Position numbers and translations under genes: made by a program. This document shows, in pieces, positions 8,330-17,432 of a stretch of 25,235 nt of DNA. The stretch is from CAYFQH01 sp964345215 (lineage in GTDB: Bacteria; Bacillota; Clostridia; Christensenellales; Aristaeellaceae). Below the pieces are notes generated by a model. It ran no database searches. It was given only the letters and a program-made list of their open reading frames with translations, and was not told the origin of the DNA. The stretch lies in NCBI GenBank assembly GCA_964345215.1, contig CAYFQH010000029.1, positions 1-25,235 of the forward strand, written 5' to 3'. Each line of letters begins with the position of its first letter. Position 1 is the first letter of the stretch.

Positions 8330-8923
8330 TTACTCTTTTGGAAGCAAATGAATGTTGAAGGCTTTAAGCATTTTTTGTAAAAGGCTTAACGGTAAACCAA
8401 CCACATTGGAATAGCTTCCCCTTATTTCTTCAATCAATATTTCGCCTAAGCCCTGTATGCCGTAGGCACCGGCTTTATCCAAGGGCTCCTTTGTTTTAAT
8501 GTAAGCCTGAATCAGCTCTTCATCTAAAACTGAAAAAAGCACATCGGTTTTTTCAACGCTTAAATGCTTTTTATTGCCCGCTACATCCAATACACAAATG
8601 CCCGTATATACATGGTGCCATTTGCCACTTAGGTGTTTTAACATGTCATAGGCTTGGTTAGCGTCTACGGGCTTACCCATAACAAGGCCTTCGCATGCAA
8701 CCAGGGTGTCGGCAGCAATTACAAGCCCATGAGGATGTTTTTCTGCCACTGCCTCGGCCTTTCGCCTGGCCAGTTCTTTTACCCGATGCTCTGGCTCTCC
8801 CTTGCAAGTTTCATCAACCTCAAGGGCATCTATATAAAAAAGAAGGTTCGTTTTTTCGAGGATTTCTTTCCGCCTGGGTGAGGCAGATGCCAAAATCACC
8901 TGTTTTTTTGCCCTTTCCTCCAA
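8330..8923 (-). CDS. maf: Maf family nucleotide pyrophosphatase
   Basis: A 197-residue Maf/YhdE protein, a house-cleaning nucleoside triphosphate pyrophosphatase that hydrolyses non-canonical or modified nucleotides such as dTTP/UTP or m7GTP depending on subtype, releasing pyrophosphate. The substrate-binding SASPRR lies at 13-18, followed by the typical VIAADT, GKP and GAYGIQGLG segments. The start is TTG at 8923: GGGGGAGG lies five bases upstream, and no better ATG exists. It is the first gene of the block, downstream of an extended -10 promoter, and maf next to mreB is a common arrangement in Bacillota. Which nucleotide it prefers cannot be read from the sequence with confidence. Confidence 0.93.
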   Translation of the reverse strand: MEERAKKQVILASASPRRKEILEKTNLLFYIDALEVDETCKGEPEHRVKELARRKAEAVAEKHPHGLVIAADTLVACEGLVMGKPVDANQAYDMLKHLSGKWHHVYTGICVLDVAGNKKHLSVEKTDVLFSVLDEELIQAYIKTKEPLDKAGAYGIQGLGEILIEEIRGSYSNVVGLPLSLLQKMLKAFNIHLLPKE

Positions 8924-8958
8924 AAAGCCTCCCCCTTTTCATAAATAGATTTCAAATC

Positions 8959-8967
8959 ATTATATCA
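8959..8967 (-). promoter_or_regulatory. Extended -10 promoter before maf-mre block
   Basis: The minus strand reads TGATATAAT, an extended -10 (TG one base before a perfect TATAAT). The -35 region 17 bases upstream is poor (TGTACG), as is usual for extended -10 promoters. Transcription would begin about 8952, some 30 bases before the maf TTG start. Confidence 0.6.
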
Positions 8968-9223
8968 CATATTGCCTTGTTCGTACAGAAATTGTTATTT
9001 TGTGAATTTACGTTTAAATGAGTTATGCCTTTTCAACAGTTCTCCTTCTTTATTATTACCTTTAGCTTTTTTGCCTGCTTCCTTTTTTACTTTTGATTGA
9101 TTGTTTCGTTTTTTCCAAGTCTCGATTTTAAAAACATCAGATTAGTTCTATAAGGGCTTACTTTTTCAATATATATTTGTTATATTATAAAACAGTGATT
9201 CATTTATCATGGTATTAACCAAT
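8968..9223. other. AT-rich divergent intergenic region
   Basis: This stretch separates maf from rbsK, which diverge from it. It carries the maf promoter at its left edge. On the right, an AT-rich segment (about 9165-9195, with TATATT and TATAAA) is the likely place for the rbsK promoter, though I cannot pick a convincing -35. I see no coding sequence, tRNA or strong hairpin. The middle is rich in T runs on the plus strand. Confidence 0.5.
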
Positions 9224-9239
9224 GGGGAGGACTTTTACA

Positions 9240-10160
9240 TTGAAAAAAATCTGTGTAATTGGTAGCTTAAATGTTGATTTAACCCTTCGGATGCCCAGGT
9301 TTCACGCCCCAGGCGAAACCATCACCGCCCTTTCTTTCAGCACTTATGCTGGCGGTAAGGGCGGAAACCAGGCTGTTGCCGCTGCAAAGCTAGGCGCGGA
9401 TGTGCTAATGGTCGGAAAATTAGGGGACGATCAAAACGGTGCCTTTTACCAAGAGGTATTCAAACAAAATCACATCCATACAGACGGGGTTCAAACTGTT
9501 GCTTCTATATCCAGCGGCATTGCCCTGATTGAGGTAGATGACAAAGGCGAAAACCGTATTGCCATTGTGCCAGGTACCAACGCCCTGGTTAATCAAAAAC
9601 AGGTGGATGATTTTATGCCCCTTTTACTTGATTACGATATTATTTTGCTTCAACTTGAAATACCCATGGAAACGGTGTGCTATGCGGCAAAAGTGTTGAG
9701 TCAAAAGGGTAAATGCATTATTTTAGACCCGGCCCCTGCCGTACCCTTGCCCCAAGAGCTGTATGGATATGTAGATTATCTTACCCCCAACACGACAGAG
9801 CTTTCCATCCTCTCGAACATGGCTGTTAATAGCCTTGATGAGGCTGAAGCAGCCTCTCGGATTTTACTTGAAAAAGGGGCTAAAAACGTTGTTGCCAAAT
9901 TAGGAGCAAAAGGCTGTTATTTTACTAATCAAAATAAAGCACAGGTCGTTAAGGGGTATAGCGTGGAAGTAGTTGATACCACTGCCGCCGGTGATAGCTT
10001 TAATGCCGGCCTGGCTGTGGCCTTGGCCCAGGATATGCCCATTGAAAAAGCCCTTTCCTTTGCTAACGCCGTAGGAGCACTGGCGGTAACAGGTGCCGGT
10101 GCCCAGGGAGCCATGCCTACCATGGAAGCTGTAAAAGCTTTTATTCACAAAAACAGCTGA
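9240..10160 (+). CDS. rbsK: Ribokinase (PfkB family)
   Basis: A 306-residue PfkB-family carbohydrate kinase, most like ribokinase, phosphorylating D-ribose to ribose 5-phosphate in the cytoplasm. Signatures (from the TTG start): IGSLNVD (7-13), the glycine-rich signature GGKGGNQAVAAAKLG (38-52), and DTTAAGDSFNAG with catalytic base Asp252. The start is TTG at 9240, since GGGGAGG (9224-9230) lies nine bases before it; the in-frame ATG at 9222 overlaps that site and is rejected. No ribose transporter or rbsD is adjacent, so it stands as a single transcription unit closed by the hairpin at 10191-10222. Other PfkB substrates, such as a related sugar or nucleoside, are possible. Confidence 0.88.
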   Translation: MKKICVIGSLNVDLTLRMPRFHAPGETITALSFSTYAGGKGGNQAVAAAKLGADVLMVGKLGDDQNGAFYQEVFKQNHIHTDGVQTVASISSGIALIEVDDKGENRIAIVPGTNALVNQKQVDDFMPLLLDYDIILLQLEIPMETVCYAAKVLSQKGKCIILDPAPAVPLPQELYGYVDYLTPNTTELSILSNMAVNSLDEAEAASRILLEKGAKNVVAKLGAKGCYFTNQNKAQVVKGYSVEVVDTTAAGDSFNAGLAVALAQDMPIEKALSFANAVGALAVTGAGAQGAMPTMEAVKAFIHKNS

Positions 10161-10190
10161 TGTAAAGATGCAAACATAGAAAGACTCAAT

Positions 10191-10222
10191 AAAAAGCAGC
10201 TTCTTAAAATAAGCTGCTTTTT
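10191..10222. terminator. Bidirectional intrinsic terminator after rbsK
   Basis: A perfect 12-base inverted repeat, AAAAAGCAGCTT and AAGCTGCTTTTT, with an 8-base loop. A-rich and T-rich flanks let it terminate rbsK on the plus strand and also the converging sugar kinase gene on the minus strand. Confidence 0.9.
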
Positions 10223-10280
10223 ATGATACGTATGTAGTGAGTAATGGATTATAAAAAAGGAACAACTGAAGATTTATAAA

Positions 10281-11216
10281 CTACTGCCTTTCAAAAACAA
10301 GGCCCAGTTCTTTAGCAGCCAAATATATAGCCCCAAGGGCGGGTTCCTCTTGTAAGGTACGGGTTTGGGCCCCAGGCCAATGGCTTTGTAAGCCTTTAGT
10401 TACCTCCCGTATCAGCCATGAATGGTTTAAAAGCATGCCACCGGAAAAAACCACTGGCACCCGATCAGGTGATGTATCAAGTTTTTTACTAAGGGCAATT
10501 ATCATCTTCACAAGCCAGTTTGCCCCTTCTTTCATCAGGTGTGCGGCTACAGAATCTCCCATTTCTCTTGCTTTGTTTACCAATGGGGCCAGGGCGGCAA
10601 CATCACTTTTGTTAACCCTATATACAAAATCCACCAACTGTTCTGCTCTTTCAGCTTTGATTTCCTCTAAAAACAAGGGCAATAGCAGGGTGGCTTCCCC
10701 CATTCCGTCAAAGCCGTGTAAAGCAGCCCCAATCGCCTTGCTGGCAAACCAGTAAGCAGAACCCTCATCCCCAACCAAAAAATCGTAGCCCCCTACCCTG
10801 GATTCTCGCCCTTTTTTATCTACCCCAAAGGCAATAGAGCCGGTGCCGCTGATTAGCAGCATGCCTGCCGCCCCTTTTGTTTGGGCCGCCAAAGCAATAT
10901 TAGCATCGTTTGAGATAAATACCGGGCAACTTAATCCCAAATTTTTACCCACTTCCTGCATTTTTTTAAGGCTCTCCCGGCTGTCGACTCCCGCGCTGCC
11001 CAAGTATACAGCCAGGCAGTTTTGTGATAAGGCCCCTGTGATTGTAAAAAAGTCCTTTAGCAGGGCTTTTAAATTTTCTAATACAACTTCTTCTGTGTTT
11101 GAGCTGATGTTGCTGCTTTGGCCTACAGCGCTTCCTATTTTTTTGCCAGATAGGCTGTAAGCCAGTAATTTTGTTTTGGTTCCCCCACCGTCAATACCAA
11201 TTAAATACGATTTCAT
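10281..11216 (-). CDS. N-acetylglucosamine kinase-like ATPase (BadF/BadG family)
   Basis: A 311-residue ASKHA-fold kinase of the BadF/BadG/BcrA/BcrD family, closest in layout to eukaryotic-type N-acetylglucosamine kinases. It shows the phosphate-1 loop GIDGGGTKTK near the amino end, SNDANIALA in the middle, LLISGTGSIAFGV followed by GGYDFLVGDEGSAYW (the sugar/phosphate site), and VVFSGGMLL. The probable role is phosphorylation of an amino sugar from wall or glycan recycling; the substrate is inferred. I prefer the ATG at 11216, directly before KSYLIGIDGGG. An upstream in-frame ATG at 11240 has no clear ribosome site, while AAAGGA lies 12 bases before 11216, somewhat far. It diverges from ispE. 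Confidence 0.82.
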   Translation of the reverse strand: MKSYLIGIDGGGTKTKLLAYSLSGKKIGSAVGQSSNISSNTEEVVLENLKALLKDFFTITGALSQNCLAVYLGSAGVDSRESLKKMQEVGKNLGLSCPVFISNDANIALAAQTKGAAGMLLISGTGSIAFGVDKKGRESRVGGYDFLVGDEGSAYWFASKAIGAALHGFDGMGEATLLLPLFLEEIKAERAEQLVDFVYRVNKSDVAALAPLVNKAREMGDSVAAHLMKEGANWLVKMIIALSKKLDTSPDRVPVVFSGGMLLNHSWLIREVTKGLQSHWPGAQTRTLQEEPALGAIYLAAKELGLVFERQ

Positions 11217-11256
11217 TTTTATAAGCATTCCTTTACGCATCTTTTATACGGTTCTA

Positions 11257-11285
11257 TTTTCATTTCGTTTTTTTTTTGCTATGAT
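11257..11285 (+). promoter_or_regulatory. Putative promoter of ispE
   Basis: TTTTCA (11257-11262), a 17-base spacer, then TATGAT (11280-11285) preceded by TGC, giving an extended -10. Transcription would start near 11292, 20 bases before the ispE ATG. Confidence 0.55.
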
Positions 11286-11311
11286 AACCAAAGAAGTACA
11301 GGGAGGTTTTT

Positions 11312-12196
11312 ATGAAAGCAGTTGCAAGAGGAAAAATCAATTGGGCCTTAAAGGTTGTTGGTAAAACAAGCGATAACTATCATTTGTTGGATATGGCGAC
11401 TCAGTCCGTTTCCATTGCCGATACCCTTACCTTTACCCTCCATGAAAATGAATTGCGCATCACCTTGGAGGGCATGGACCAAACAACAAACATAGAAGAC
11501 AATTTAGTTTATAGGGCGGCCCAAAGTTTAAAAAACATCTTTTCAATAACCAAAGGTATTCATATTCACCTTCAAAAGCAAATACCCATTGGCGCTGGTC
11601 TGGGGGGCGGCAGTGCGGATGGGGCTGCAACCTTGGTTGCCCTAAATCACCTGTGGCAACTGGGCCTTTCTACGGATAAGTTGGAAGAAATTGGCCTTTC
11701 TTTAGGGGCCGATGTGCCCTTTTGCATCAAGGGCGGTTTGCAGCATGTGCAGGGCATTGGCGAAAAACTAACCTCCTATACCCCAAGCGTTGTATACCAT
11801 CTTTTGGTAATCAAGCCAGTCCAAAACCTTGATACAAAAAAAGTATTTTCGGCTTTTGAGTACGATCCGGATAATCCCAGTAATCAAGTTGGCGCTTCAC
11901 CTGGTTTGCTCTTAATTAAAGCCCTTCAAGAGAGAAACCTCCAAGCCCTTGCCCAGAGGATGAAAAATGACTTACAGCCCACCAGCAGCCTTCTTTGCCC
12001 CTCAATTCAAACAGCATGTGATGATTTATTAAAGGCAGGGGCCCTTCAAGGGGTAATGACGGGCAGCGGTTCAGCGGTCATCGGTCTGTTTAGCACAAAA
12101 GAAGCAGCATTACAGGGGCAAAGGCATCTTTTGCCCCGGTGGAGCCAATGCTATTACACCCATACATGCAATAAGGGAATTGATTTTTATTGTTAA
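11312..12196 (+). CDS. ispE: 4-diphosphocytidyl-2-C-methyl-D-erythritol kinase
   Basis: A 294-residue GHMP kinase of the non-mevalonate (MEP) isoprenoid pathway, phosphorylating CDP-methylerythritol with ATP. Visible are the amino-terminal ARGKINWAL with Lys8, the ATP-binding glycine loop PIGAGLGGGSADGAATL (92-108), LGADVPF with Asp134, and the carboxy-terminal motif GVMTGSGSAVIGLF. Length is normal. GGGAGG stands before the ATG. Its stop TAA overlaps the stop of the converging YdcZ-like gene in a shared TTAA (12193-12196). The presence of ispE indicates that the host makes isoprenoids by the MEP route, as is usual in Clostridia. Confidence 0.94.
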   Translation: MKAVARGKINWALKVVGKTSDNYHLLDMATQSVSIADTLTFTLHENELRITLEGMDQTTNIEDNLVYRAAQSLKNIFSITKGIHIHLQKQIPIGAGLGGGSADGAATLVALNHLWQLGLSTDKLEEIGLSLGADVPFCIKGGLQHVQGIGEKLTSYTPSVVYHLLVIKPVQNLDTKKVFSAFEYDPDNPSNQVGASPGLLLIKALQERNLQALAQRMKNDLQPTSSLLCPSIQTACDDLLKAGALQGVMTGSGSAVIGLFSTKEAALQGQRHLLPRWSQCYYTHTCNKGIDFYC

Positions 12197-12642
12197 TCAA
12201 TTCTCTTATTATTTTGCCTGTCCGCAAGAACGTTCACAATCATTCCCACCATAACCAAAAAGCCCCCGAGGGTTTTGCCCATAGAAAAAGTACCTTCTAA
12301 AAAAAAGTCGATTAAAAGACCAGAAAAAAGCTGGCCTAAAAACAGCAACAAGGTAAACTGAATGGCCGATACTTTTGGGGTTAAATAATTTGATAAGTAA
12401 ACAGATCCAAGGCCCATTATCCCGCCCAGGTAAGCGATAAAGGATAGTTCGCTTGGATCTATAGGCCTGTTAACCGGCATGCCCATAACCAAAAATAAAA
12501 TAACAGCCCCAGTAAAACCCACTATATAGTTCATTAAACTGCTGTAGTGAGGGCCTGCTACATGGCTTAAACGGGCATTGGTAATACGGGCAATCACAAT
12601 GGTTACTCCACTTAATAATACCAAAATAATTGCTAAGGCCAT
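12193..12642 (-). CDS. YdcZ/DUF606 family small membrane protein, second of pair
   Basis: A 149-residue protein with about five transmembrane helices, of the DMT-superfamily YdcZ (DUF606) type. Such half-size proteins often occur as tandem pairs that likely form a heterodimeric transporter; the substrate is unknown. The start is set at 12642 (ATG, reading MALAIILVLLSG) because GGTGATG precedes it. The longer reading frame reaching 12699 lies inside the upstream gene. It overlaps the preceding homologue by ten bases, indicating coupled translation. Its stop codon is interlocked with that of ispE, leaving no room for a terminator between them. Confidence 0.8.
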   Translation of the reverse strand: MALAIILVLLSGVTIVIARITNARLSHVAGPHYSSLMNYIVGFTGAVILFLVMGMPVNRPIDPSELSFIAYLGGIMGLGSVYLSNYLTPKVSAIQFTLLLFLGQLFSGLLIDFFLEGTFSMGKTLGGFLVMVGMIVNVLADRQNNKRID

Positions 12643-13052
12643 AAAAGCATCACCGTCGTTCCTGCAATAATTAACAGCAAACTGACCAGCTTTTTCCAAT
12701 GAAAGCCAATTTTGGGGAAGTTAAACCATCCAAATCGGTCAATGAGCATGCTGGTAACGACTTGGCCAATTAAGGTTAATGCCAAAGTTGCCGTTACCCC
12801 AACATAAGGTATGCCAAAATTACTGGCGATAACCGTTACCAGCCCCAGGGCTCCCCCAATATGCATCCATAATGGGGCCTGGTTGCGCCTCGCTTTTTTT
12901 GCTAAAGCAATGGGAACAATAACTGCAAGGCCCGCTGTGTGAATAAGAATGGTAGCAAAGTAATTCCCAAAAACATCAGACATTTGGGCGTTGAATAAGT
13001 TCATAACCGAATAAAGAACACCGATAAAAATAACCACAAAGGATGCGGCCAT
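12633..13052 (-). CDS. YdcZ/DUF606 family small membrane protein, first of pair
   Basis: A 139-residue protein with about five hydrophobic helices, homologous in layout to the overlapping downstream gene: both carry an early Asn-Ala (LFNAQMSD here, ITNARLSH there), a mid-protein glycine-rich helix and a closing hydrophobic helix. The first protein contains LALTLIGQVVTSMLIDRFGWF, matching the family's conserved GQ-x-ID-x-F pattern (LFLGQLFSGLLIDFF in the partner). GGGGGAG precedes the ATG. It lies 17 bases after the YitT gene and so belongs to the pheST transcription unit. A transport role is a family-level inference. Confidence 0.8.
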   Translation of the reverse strand: MAASFVVIFIGVLYSVMNLFNAQMSDVFGNYFATILIHTAGLAVIVPIALAKKARRNQAPLWMHIGGALGLVTVIASNFGIPYVGVTATLALTLIGQVVTSMLIDRFGWFNFPKIGFHWKKLVSLLLIIAGTTVMLLWP

Positions 13053-13069
13053 CGTACTCCCCCTAACGA

Positions 13070-13933
13070 TTACATAACCCCTCTAAAGCCTTTTCCAATT
13101 ACTTCGCTGGTATTTGTAATTAAAATAAAAGCGGTTGGATCTGTTGCCTTAATAAACTTTCTAAGCCGGATGGCCTGCCCCCGGTTCACCGCCGTTAACA
13201 CAATGGTGCGGTTTTCGTGGGTGTAGGCACCGGAACCTTCAAGCAAGGTGGCGCTTCGTTTAATTTCTTTTACAATAAACTCCTGAATAGGAAGAGGGTT
13301 GGCTGTAATAATATGAAAAAACTTTTTCATATTTAGGCTTTCCATGGCTAAATCCAGCACCATGGATTTAATCAAAAGCCCTAAAACAGAAAACATGCCA
13401 ATTTCAATTCCAAAGGCAACCCCTGATGCAATGGTAATCAAAAAGTCTCCTAAAAGCAAGGCTTTTCCAATATCCAAACTGGTATATTTTTTAAGGACCA
13501 TAGCCACAATATCTGTTCCGCCGCTGGATGCATCTAAATTGAACAAAATAGCTGAACCGACGGCCGGCAAAGTTACGGCAAAAATCAGTTCCACCAGGGG
13601 CTGACTGGTTAATGGAGCCCTTAGCGGGATTAGACGCTCCATTAACCAAATGGCCCCTGAAAATAAAAGGCTGGCATAAGCAGTTTTAAGGCCAAAGCCT
13701 TTACCAAAAACTAAAAATCCAATGAGCAGCAAAGCATTGTTAATAATAAGAACAAAGGTACCCGGGGTAATAGATGGAAAGTACTTGTCCAACACAACGG
13801 CAATACCTGTTACCCCGCCAGTGGAAAAATGATTAGGAAATTTAAAAAAGTAAATTCCCAAAGCCATAATAATAATACCGATACTGATAAGAAAGTAATC
13901 CCGCAACTGGATTTTTATGCTCTTCTTTTCCAT
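13070..13933 (-). CDS. YitT family membrane protein with DUF2179 domain
   Basis: A 287-residue protein with five or six amino-terminal transmembrane helices (roughly residues 10-195, including the family-typical FPNHFSTGGVTGIA near 32-45 and LDASSGGTDIVAM in the middle). A soluble carboxy-terminal DUF2179 domain (about 205-285) resembles a small ligand-binding fold. The function of YitT proteins is not established. The ATG lies only seven bases after the pheT stop, with AGGA just upstream, and the YdcZ pair follows after 17 bases, so it is likely co-transcribed from the Phe T-box promoter. Confidence 0.88.
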   Translation of the reverse strand: MEKKSIKIQLRDYFLISIGIIIMALGIYFFKFPNHFSTGGVTGIAVVLDKYFPSITPGTFVLIINNALLLIGFLVFGKGFGLKTAYASLLFSGAIWLMERLIPLRAPLTSQPLVELIFAVTLPAVGSAILFNLDASSGGTDIVAMVLKKYTSLDIGKALLLGDFLITIASGVAFGIEIGMFSVLGLLIKSMVLDLAMESLNMKKFFHIITANPLPIQEFIVKEIKRSATLLEGSGAYTHENRTIVLTAVNRGQAIRLRKFIKATDPTAFILITNTSEVIGKGFRGVM

Positions 13934-13940
13934 TTTGTTC

Positions 13941-16334
13941 CTAGCCTCTTATTTTCGCGTTATGCCTCTCCTGGCAGGCCTTAAGAATTTTATCAACAAC
14001 CTTTGTAATTTCATCTTCCGTTAAGGTGTGGTCTTCTGAGCGAAACACAAGGGCAAAAGCCGCAGACTTCATTCCTTCGCCTAGCTGTTTTCCTTTAAAA
14101 ACATCAAACAACTGGCAGCTTTCAAGGAGTTTTCCGCCGCTTTTTTCCATTGTTTCCATGACCTCGCCAATAGGCTCTTCCTCCCCCATCACCAAGGCCA
14201 AATCCCTGGTTATAGCCGGATATTTTGGCAGGGCTTTTACTTGACCCATGGGTTTGGTTATGTTAAGAAGGAGCTGCAAATCAACTTCGGCAATATAACT
14301 GCGTTGGCTTATTTCAAAGTTATCCATTACTTCTGGGTGTACCTGGCCAAATACACAAAGGCGCCGGTCATCAACATACAAACTTGCGCAGCGGCCTGGG
14401 TGATGATAGGCTTCCCCCTGGGCTTTTAGTTGACCTTGAACGCCAAAGTGCTTGAGCAAAGCCAAGAGGACGCCTTTTAAGGAAAAAAAGTCCTCTTCTT
14501 TGCCGTGGCTACCCATAGAAAGGGTTTGAATTTCTAAGGGCAGGCCTTCTTTTGTGGTGCTTTCCTTGCTAAAGACCGGGGCTACCTCGTAAAGCCTTGC
14601 ACTACTGTTTCCCTGATGCTGGTTATAAGCAAGGGTTTCTAGCATGCTGGGCACAAGGGTGGTACGCATAACAGAGGTGTCTTCTCCTAGGGGATTCATA
14701 ATTTTAATGGGGTTTGTACGCCTGTCCTGTTTATCAAGACCCAATTTTTCAATAGATTTTGGGCTGATGAAGGAGTATTTCATCATTTCAAAATAACCCA
14801 AACCATTTAAAACACGGTCAATCTGGTCTTTTTGGCGCATCCGGGGGCTTTTACCGCCTTGGGTTATTTCTCCCCTTAAAAGGGTGGAGGGAATATGATC
14901 AAAGCCGTATACCCGTAAAATTTCCTCACAAATATCTGCTTCTCCTTCAACATCGTGGCGGAATATGGGCACGGTCACCAGGAGGTTTTCCCCCTGGTCC
15001 TTTACTTCAAAGTGCAGTTTATGCAAAATATCGATCATTTCTTCCTTACTTACCTGAACCCCAGCCCGGTGATTCATCTTTTCAATATTGGCGACAATTT
15101 TCACCGGTTCTTCCTTTTGGGGGTAAATATCGATGACCCCTTCCACCACCTCCCCGGCATTAAGAAGGTTTACCAGTTGGCAGGCCCTGTCCATAGCCTC
15201 TTTAACGGTGTGGGGGTATACGCCCTTTTCAAAACGTCCGCTGGATTCTGTGCGAAGGCCTAGTTTGCGGCTGGATACCCGGGTGTTTGCATAATCAAAG
15301 GAAGCACACTCAAATACCACCGTCTTTGTATTTGAGGTAATTTCGCTGTCCATGCCCCCCATGATACCTGCAAGGCCTGTAGGGCCTTGACCATCGCAAA
15401 TTAAAAGTTCGCTACCGGATAAGATTCGCTCCTTCTCATCCAAGGTGACTAATTTTTCTCCTTCCTCAGCCCGCCGTACAATAATTTTTCGGTCGTTTAC
15501 TTTTTCAAGGTCAAAGGCGTGCATGGGATGGCCTGTTTCAAGCATTACAAAATTTGTAATGTCTACAATGTTGTTGATTGAGCGAATGCCCGCACCATGC
15601 AAATATTTCTTTATCCAAAAAGGTGAAGGGGCAATTTGAATATTTTGAATCACCTTTGCCATGTAACGCTTGCACAGGTTTGTGTCCTTTACTTCAACAG
15701 TTAAGTGGTTGTTAATATTGCCTCCTGCTTCCTTAACGGTAATTTGAGGCTTTACAAAGTCCGTACCCATGGCAACAGCGGTTTCTCTGGCTATGCCCCA
15801 TAGGCTTAAGCAATCAGGTCGATTAGCCAAAATATCAAAGTCTACAATTTTATCATCAATGCCTAAAATCGGCTTTACATCAGCTCCTAGGGGGTACTCT
15901 TCCCTAAAAATCAACAGCCCTTCATCCCCAACTGAAGGGTACAGGTCTACAGGTACCTGAAGTTCGGTAGCCGAGCAAAGCATCCCTTGGCTCTCGGTTC
16001 CCCTGATTTTCCCTTTTTTTATTTTAAAACCTCCGGGCAGGGTGGCTCCAATCAAAGCAACGGGTACTAAAATACCCGCCTTTACATTTGGTGCACCACA
16101 AACAATTTGCAATAAGCCATCCTGGCCTGCATCTACTTTGCAAATGCTTAAGTGATCGCTGTTTTCCATGGGGGTTGCTTCTAATACCCTGCCTACAACT
16201 ACACCGCTAATCTCTTTTGCTATGGGTTCAATGCCTTCTACAGCAACTCCCTGCATAATCATCCTGTCTTGATATTCCTGATCGGTTACAGGAATTTTAC
16301 TATATTCTTCTATCCATTGCATAGGTAATTTCAT
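13941..16334 (-). CDS. pheT: Phenylalanyl-tRNA synthetase beta subunit
   Basis: A 797-residue beta subunit of the heterotetrameric phenylalanyl-tRNA synthetase, which binds tRNA-Phe and edits mischarged Tyr. In order: an OB-fold tRNA-binding domain (about 39-150, with the GAPNVKAG and GTESQGMLCS segments), B3/B4 editing domain, B5 domain, an inactive catalytic-like core, and the FDX-ACB anticodon-binding domain at the end (about 705-797, starting at YPAITRDLAL). Length is the usual one. AAGGAGAGAA precedes the ATG, and it lies 49 bases after pheS. Confidence 0.97.
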   Translation of the reverse strand: MKLPMQWIEEYSKIPVTDQEYQDRMIMQGVAVEGIEPIAKEISGVVVGRVLEATPMENSDHLSICKVDAGQDGLLQIVCGAPNVKAGILVPVALIGATLPGGFKIKKGKIRGTESQGMLCSATELQVPVDLYPSVGDEGLLIFREEYPLGADVKPILGIDDKIVDFDILANRPDCLSLWGIARETAVAMGTDFVKPQITVKEAGGNINNHLTVEVKDTNLCKRYMAKVIQNIQIAPSPFWIKKYLHGAGIRSINNIVDITNFVMLETGHPMHAFDLEKVNDRKIIVRRAEEGEKLVTLDEKERILSGSELLICDGQGPTGLAGIMGGMDSEITSNTKTVVFECASFDYANTRVSSRKLGLRTESSGRFEKGVYPHTVKEAMDRACQLVNLLNAGEVVEGVIDIYPQKEEPVKIVANIEKMNHRAGVQVSKEEMIDILHKLHFEVKDQGENLLVTVPIFRHDVEGEADICEEILRVYGFDHIPSTLLRGEITQGGKSPRMRQKDQIDRVLNGLGYFEMMKYSFISPKSIEKLGLDKQDRRTNPIKIMNPLGEDTSVMRTTLVPSMLETLAYNQHQGNSSARLYEVAPVFSKESTTKEGLPLEIQTLSMGSHGKEEDFFSLKGVLLALLKHFGVQGQLKAQGEAYHHPGRCASLYVDDRRLCVFGQVHPEVMDNFEISQRSYIAEVDLQLLLNITKPMGQVKALPKYPAITRDLALVMGEEEPIGEVMETMEKSGGKLLESCQLFDVFKGKQLGEGMKSAAFALVFRSEDHTLTEDEITKVVDKILKACQERHNAKIRG

Positions 16335-16383
16335 ATTCTTCTCTCCTTATCTGCATCTGCTGGTGGTAAAATACCTAAGTGTT

Positions 16384-17412
16384 TTAGCGAAATTGAGAAA
16401 TAAAACGCATGTCTCCTTCAAAGAGCAGGCGCATATCCGAAATACCAAAGCGCTGCATAGCCACTCTTTCAAGGCCAATGCCAAAGGCAAAACCTGTGTA
16501 TATTTTACTGTCGATACCACACATTTCAAGTACTTTAGGGTTCACCATTCCGCTGCCCAACACTTCAATCCATCCGGTGTTTTTACAGTTTCTACAGCCT
16601 TTACCCTTACAGTTGGCGCAGGTAAAATCAACCTCGGCACTGGGCTCGGTAAAAGGAAAGAAGGAAGGCCTAAAACGAATGTTAATATCCTCTCCATAAA
16701 GGCGTTTGGCAAAAATTTCAAGGGTGCCTTTTAAGTCGGCCATGGTCACATCTTTGTCAATAACCAATCCTTCAATTTGATGGAAAACCGGAGAATGGGT
16801 GGCATCTACTTCGTCAGATCTATAGGTTCGGCCAGGGCAAATAATGCGAATGGGTGGTTTTTTAGTCAGCATAGCCCTGGCCTGTACAGGAGAGGTGTGG
16901 GTACGTAAAACAATGTTCTCGTCGATATAAAAGGTATCTTGGGCATCCCTTGAAGGATGATTTTTAGGAATGTTGAGCAGCTCAAAGTTATAGTGGTCCA
17001 GTTCAATTTCAGGTCCTTCCATTACTTCAAAGCCCATGCCTGCAAAGCAATCCACCATTTCTTCTAAAACCAAACTCACCGGGGTTGGGGTGCCAATAAC
17101 AGGCACCTTTACCGGTTGGGTTACATCTATTTTTTCTTTTAATAAGGCTTCTCCCCGCTCTTTAAGGGAAATTTCAGCACCGGCCCCTTCAAGCCATTGG
17201 GTAATCTTCTCTCTGGCCTGGTTTATCCACTGGCCCGCAACAGGGCGCTCTTCTTGAGGCAGTTGCCCCAAACTACGCAGAAGGGCCGTAAGTTCGCCCT
17301 TTTTACCCAAAACAGCCAGGCGAACCGCTTCCAGATCCTGGGAGCTTTTTACTTTTTCGATGTTCTCTTTTGCTTTTTGCACCAATTGATCAATTTGTTC
17401 CTGTAAAAGCAT
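16384..17412 (-). CDS. pheS: Phenylalanyl-tRNA synthetase alpha subunit
   Basis: A 342-residue class II aminoacyl-tRNA synthetase catalytic subunit, charging tRNA-Phe with phenylalanine. It has an amino-terminal coiled coil, motif 2 (FRPSFFPFTEPSAEVDF), and motif 3 (GIGLERVAM) near the end. A four-Cys knuckle, CANCKGKGCRNC, follows motif 2, as in many Bacillota PheS proteins. I take the ATG at 17412, preceded by AAAGGAGG. The open frame extends 38 codons further upstream, but those codons fall inside the T-box terminator and antiterminator and are not coding. Confidence 0.97.
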   Translation of the reverse strand: MLLQEQIDQLVQKAKENIEKVKSSQDLEAVRLAVLGKKGELTALLRSLGQLPQEERPVAGQWINQAREKITQWLEGAGAEISLKERGEALLKEKIDVTQPVKVPVIGTPTPVSLVLEEMVDCFAGMGFEVMEGPEIELDHYNFELLNIPKNHPSRDAQDTFYIDENIVLRTHTSPVQARAMLTKKPPIRIICPGRTYRSDEVDATHSPVFHQIEGLVIDKDVTMADLKGTLEIFAKRLYGEDINIRFRPSFFPFTEPSAEVDFTCANCKGKGCRNCKNTGWIEVLGSGMVNPKVLEMCGIDSKIYTGFAFGIGLERVAMQRFGISDMRLLFEGDMRFISQFR

Positions 17413-17432
17413 TTTTTTGCCTCCTTTAAAAT

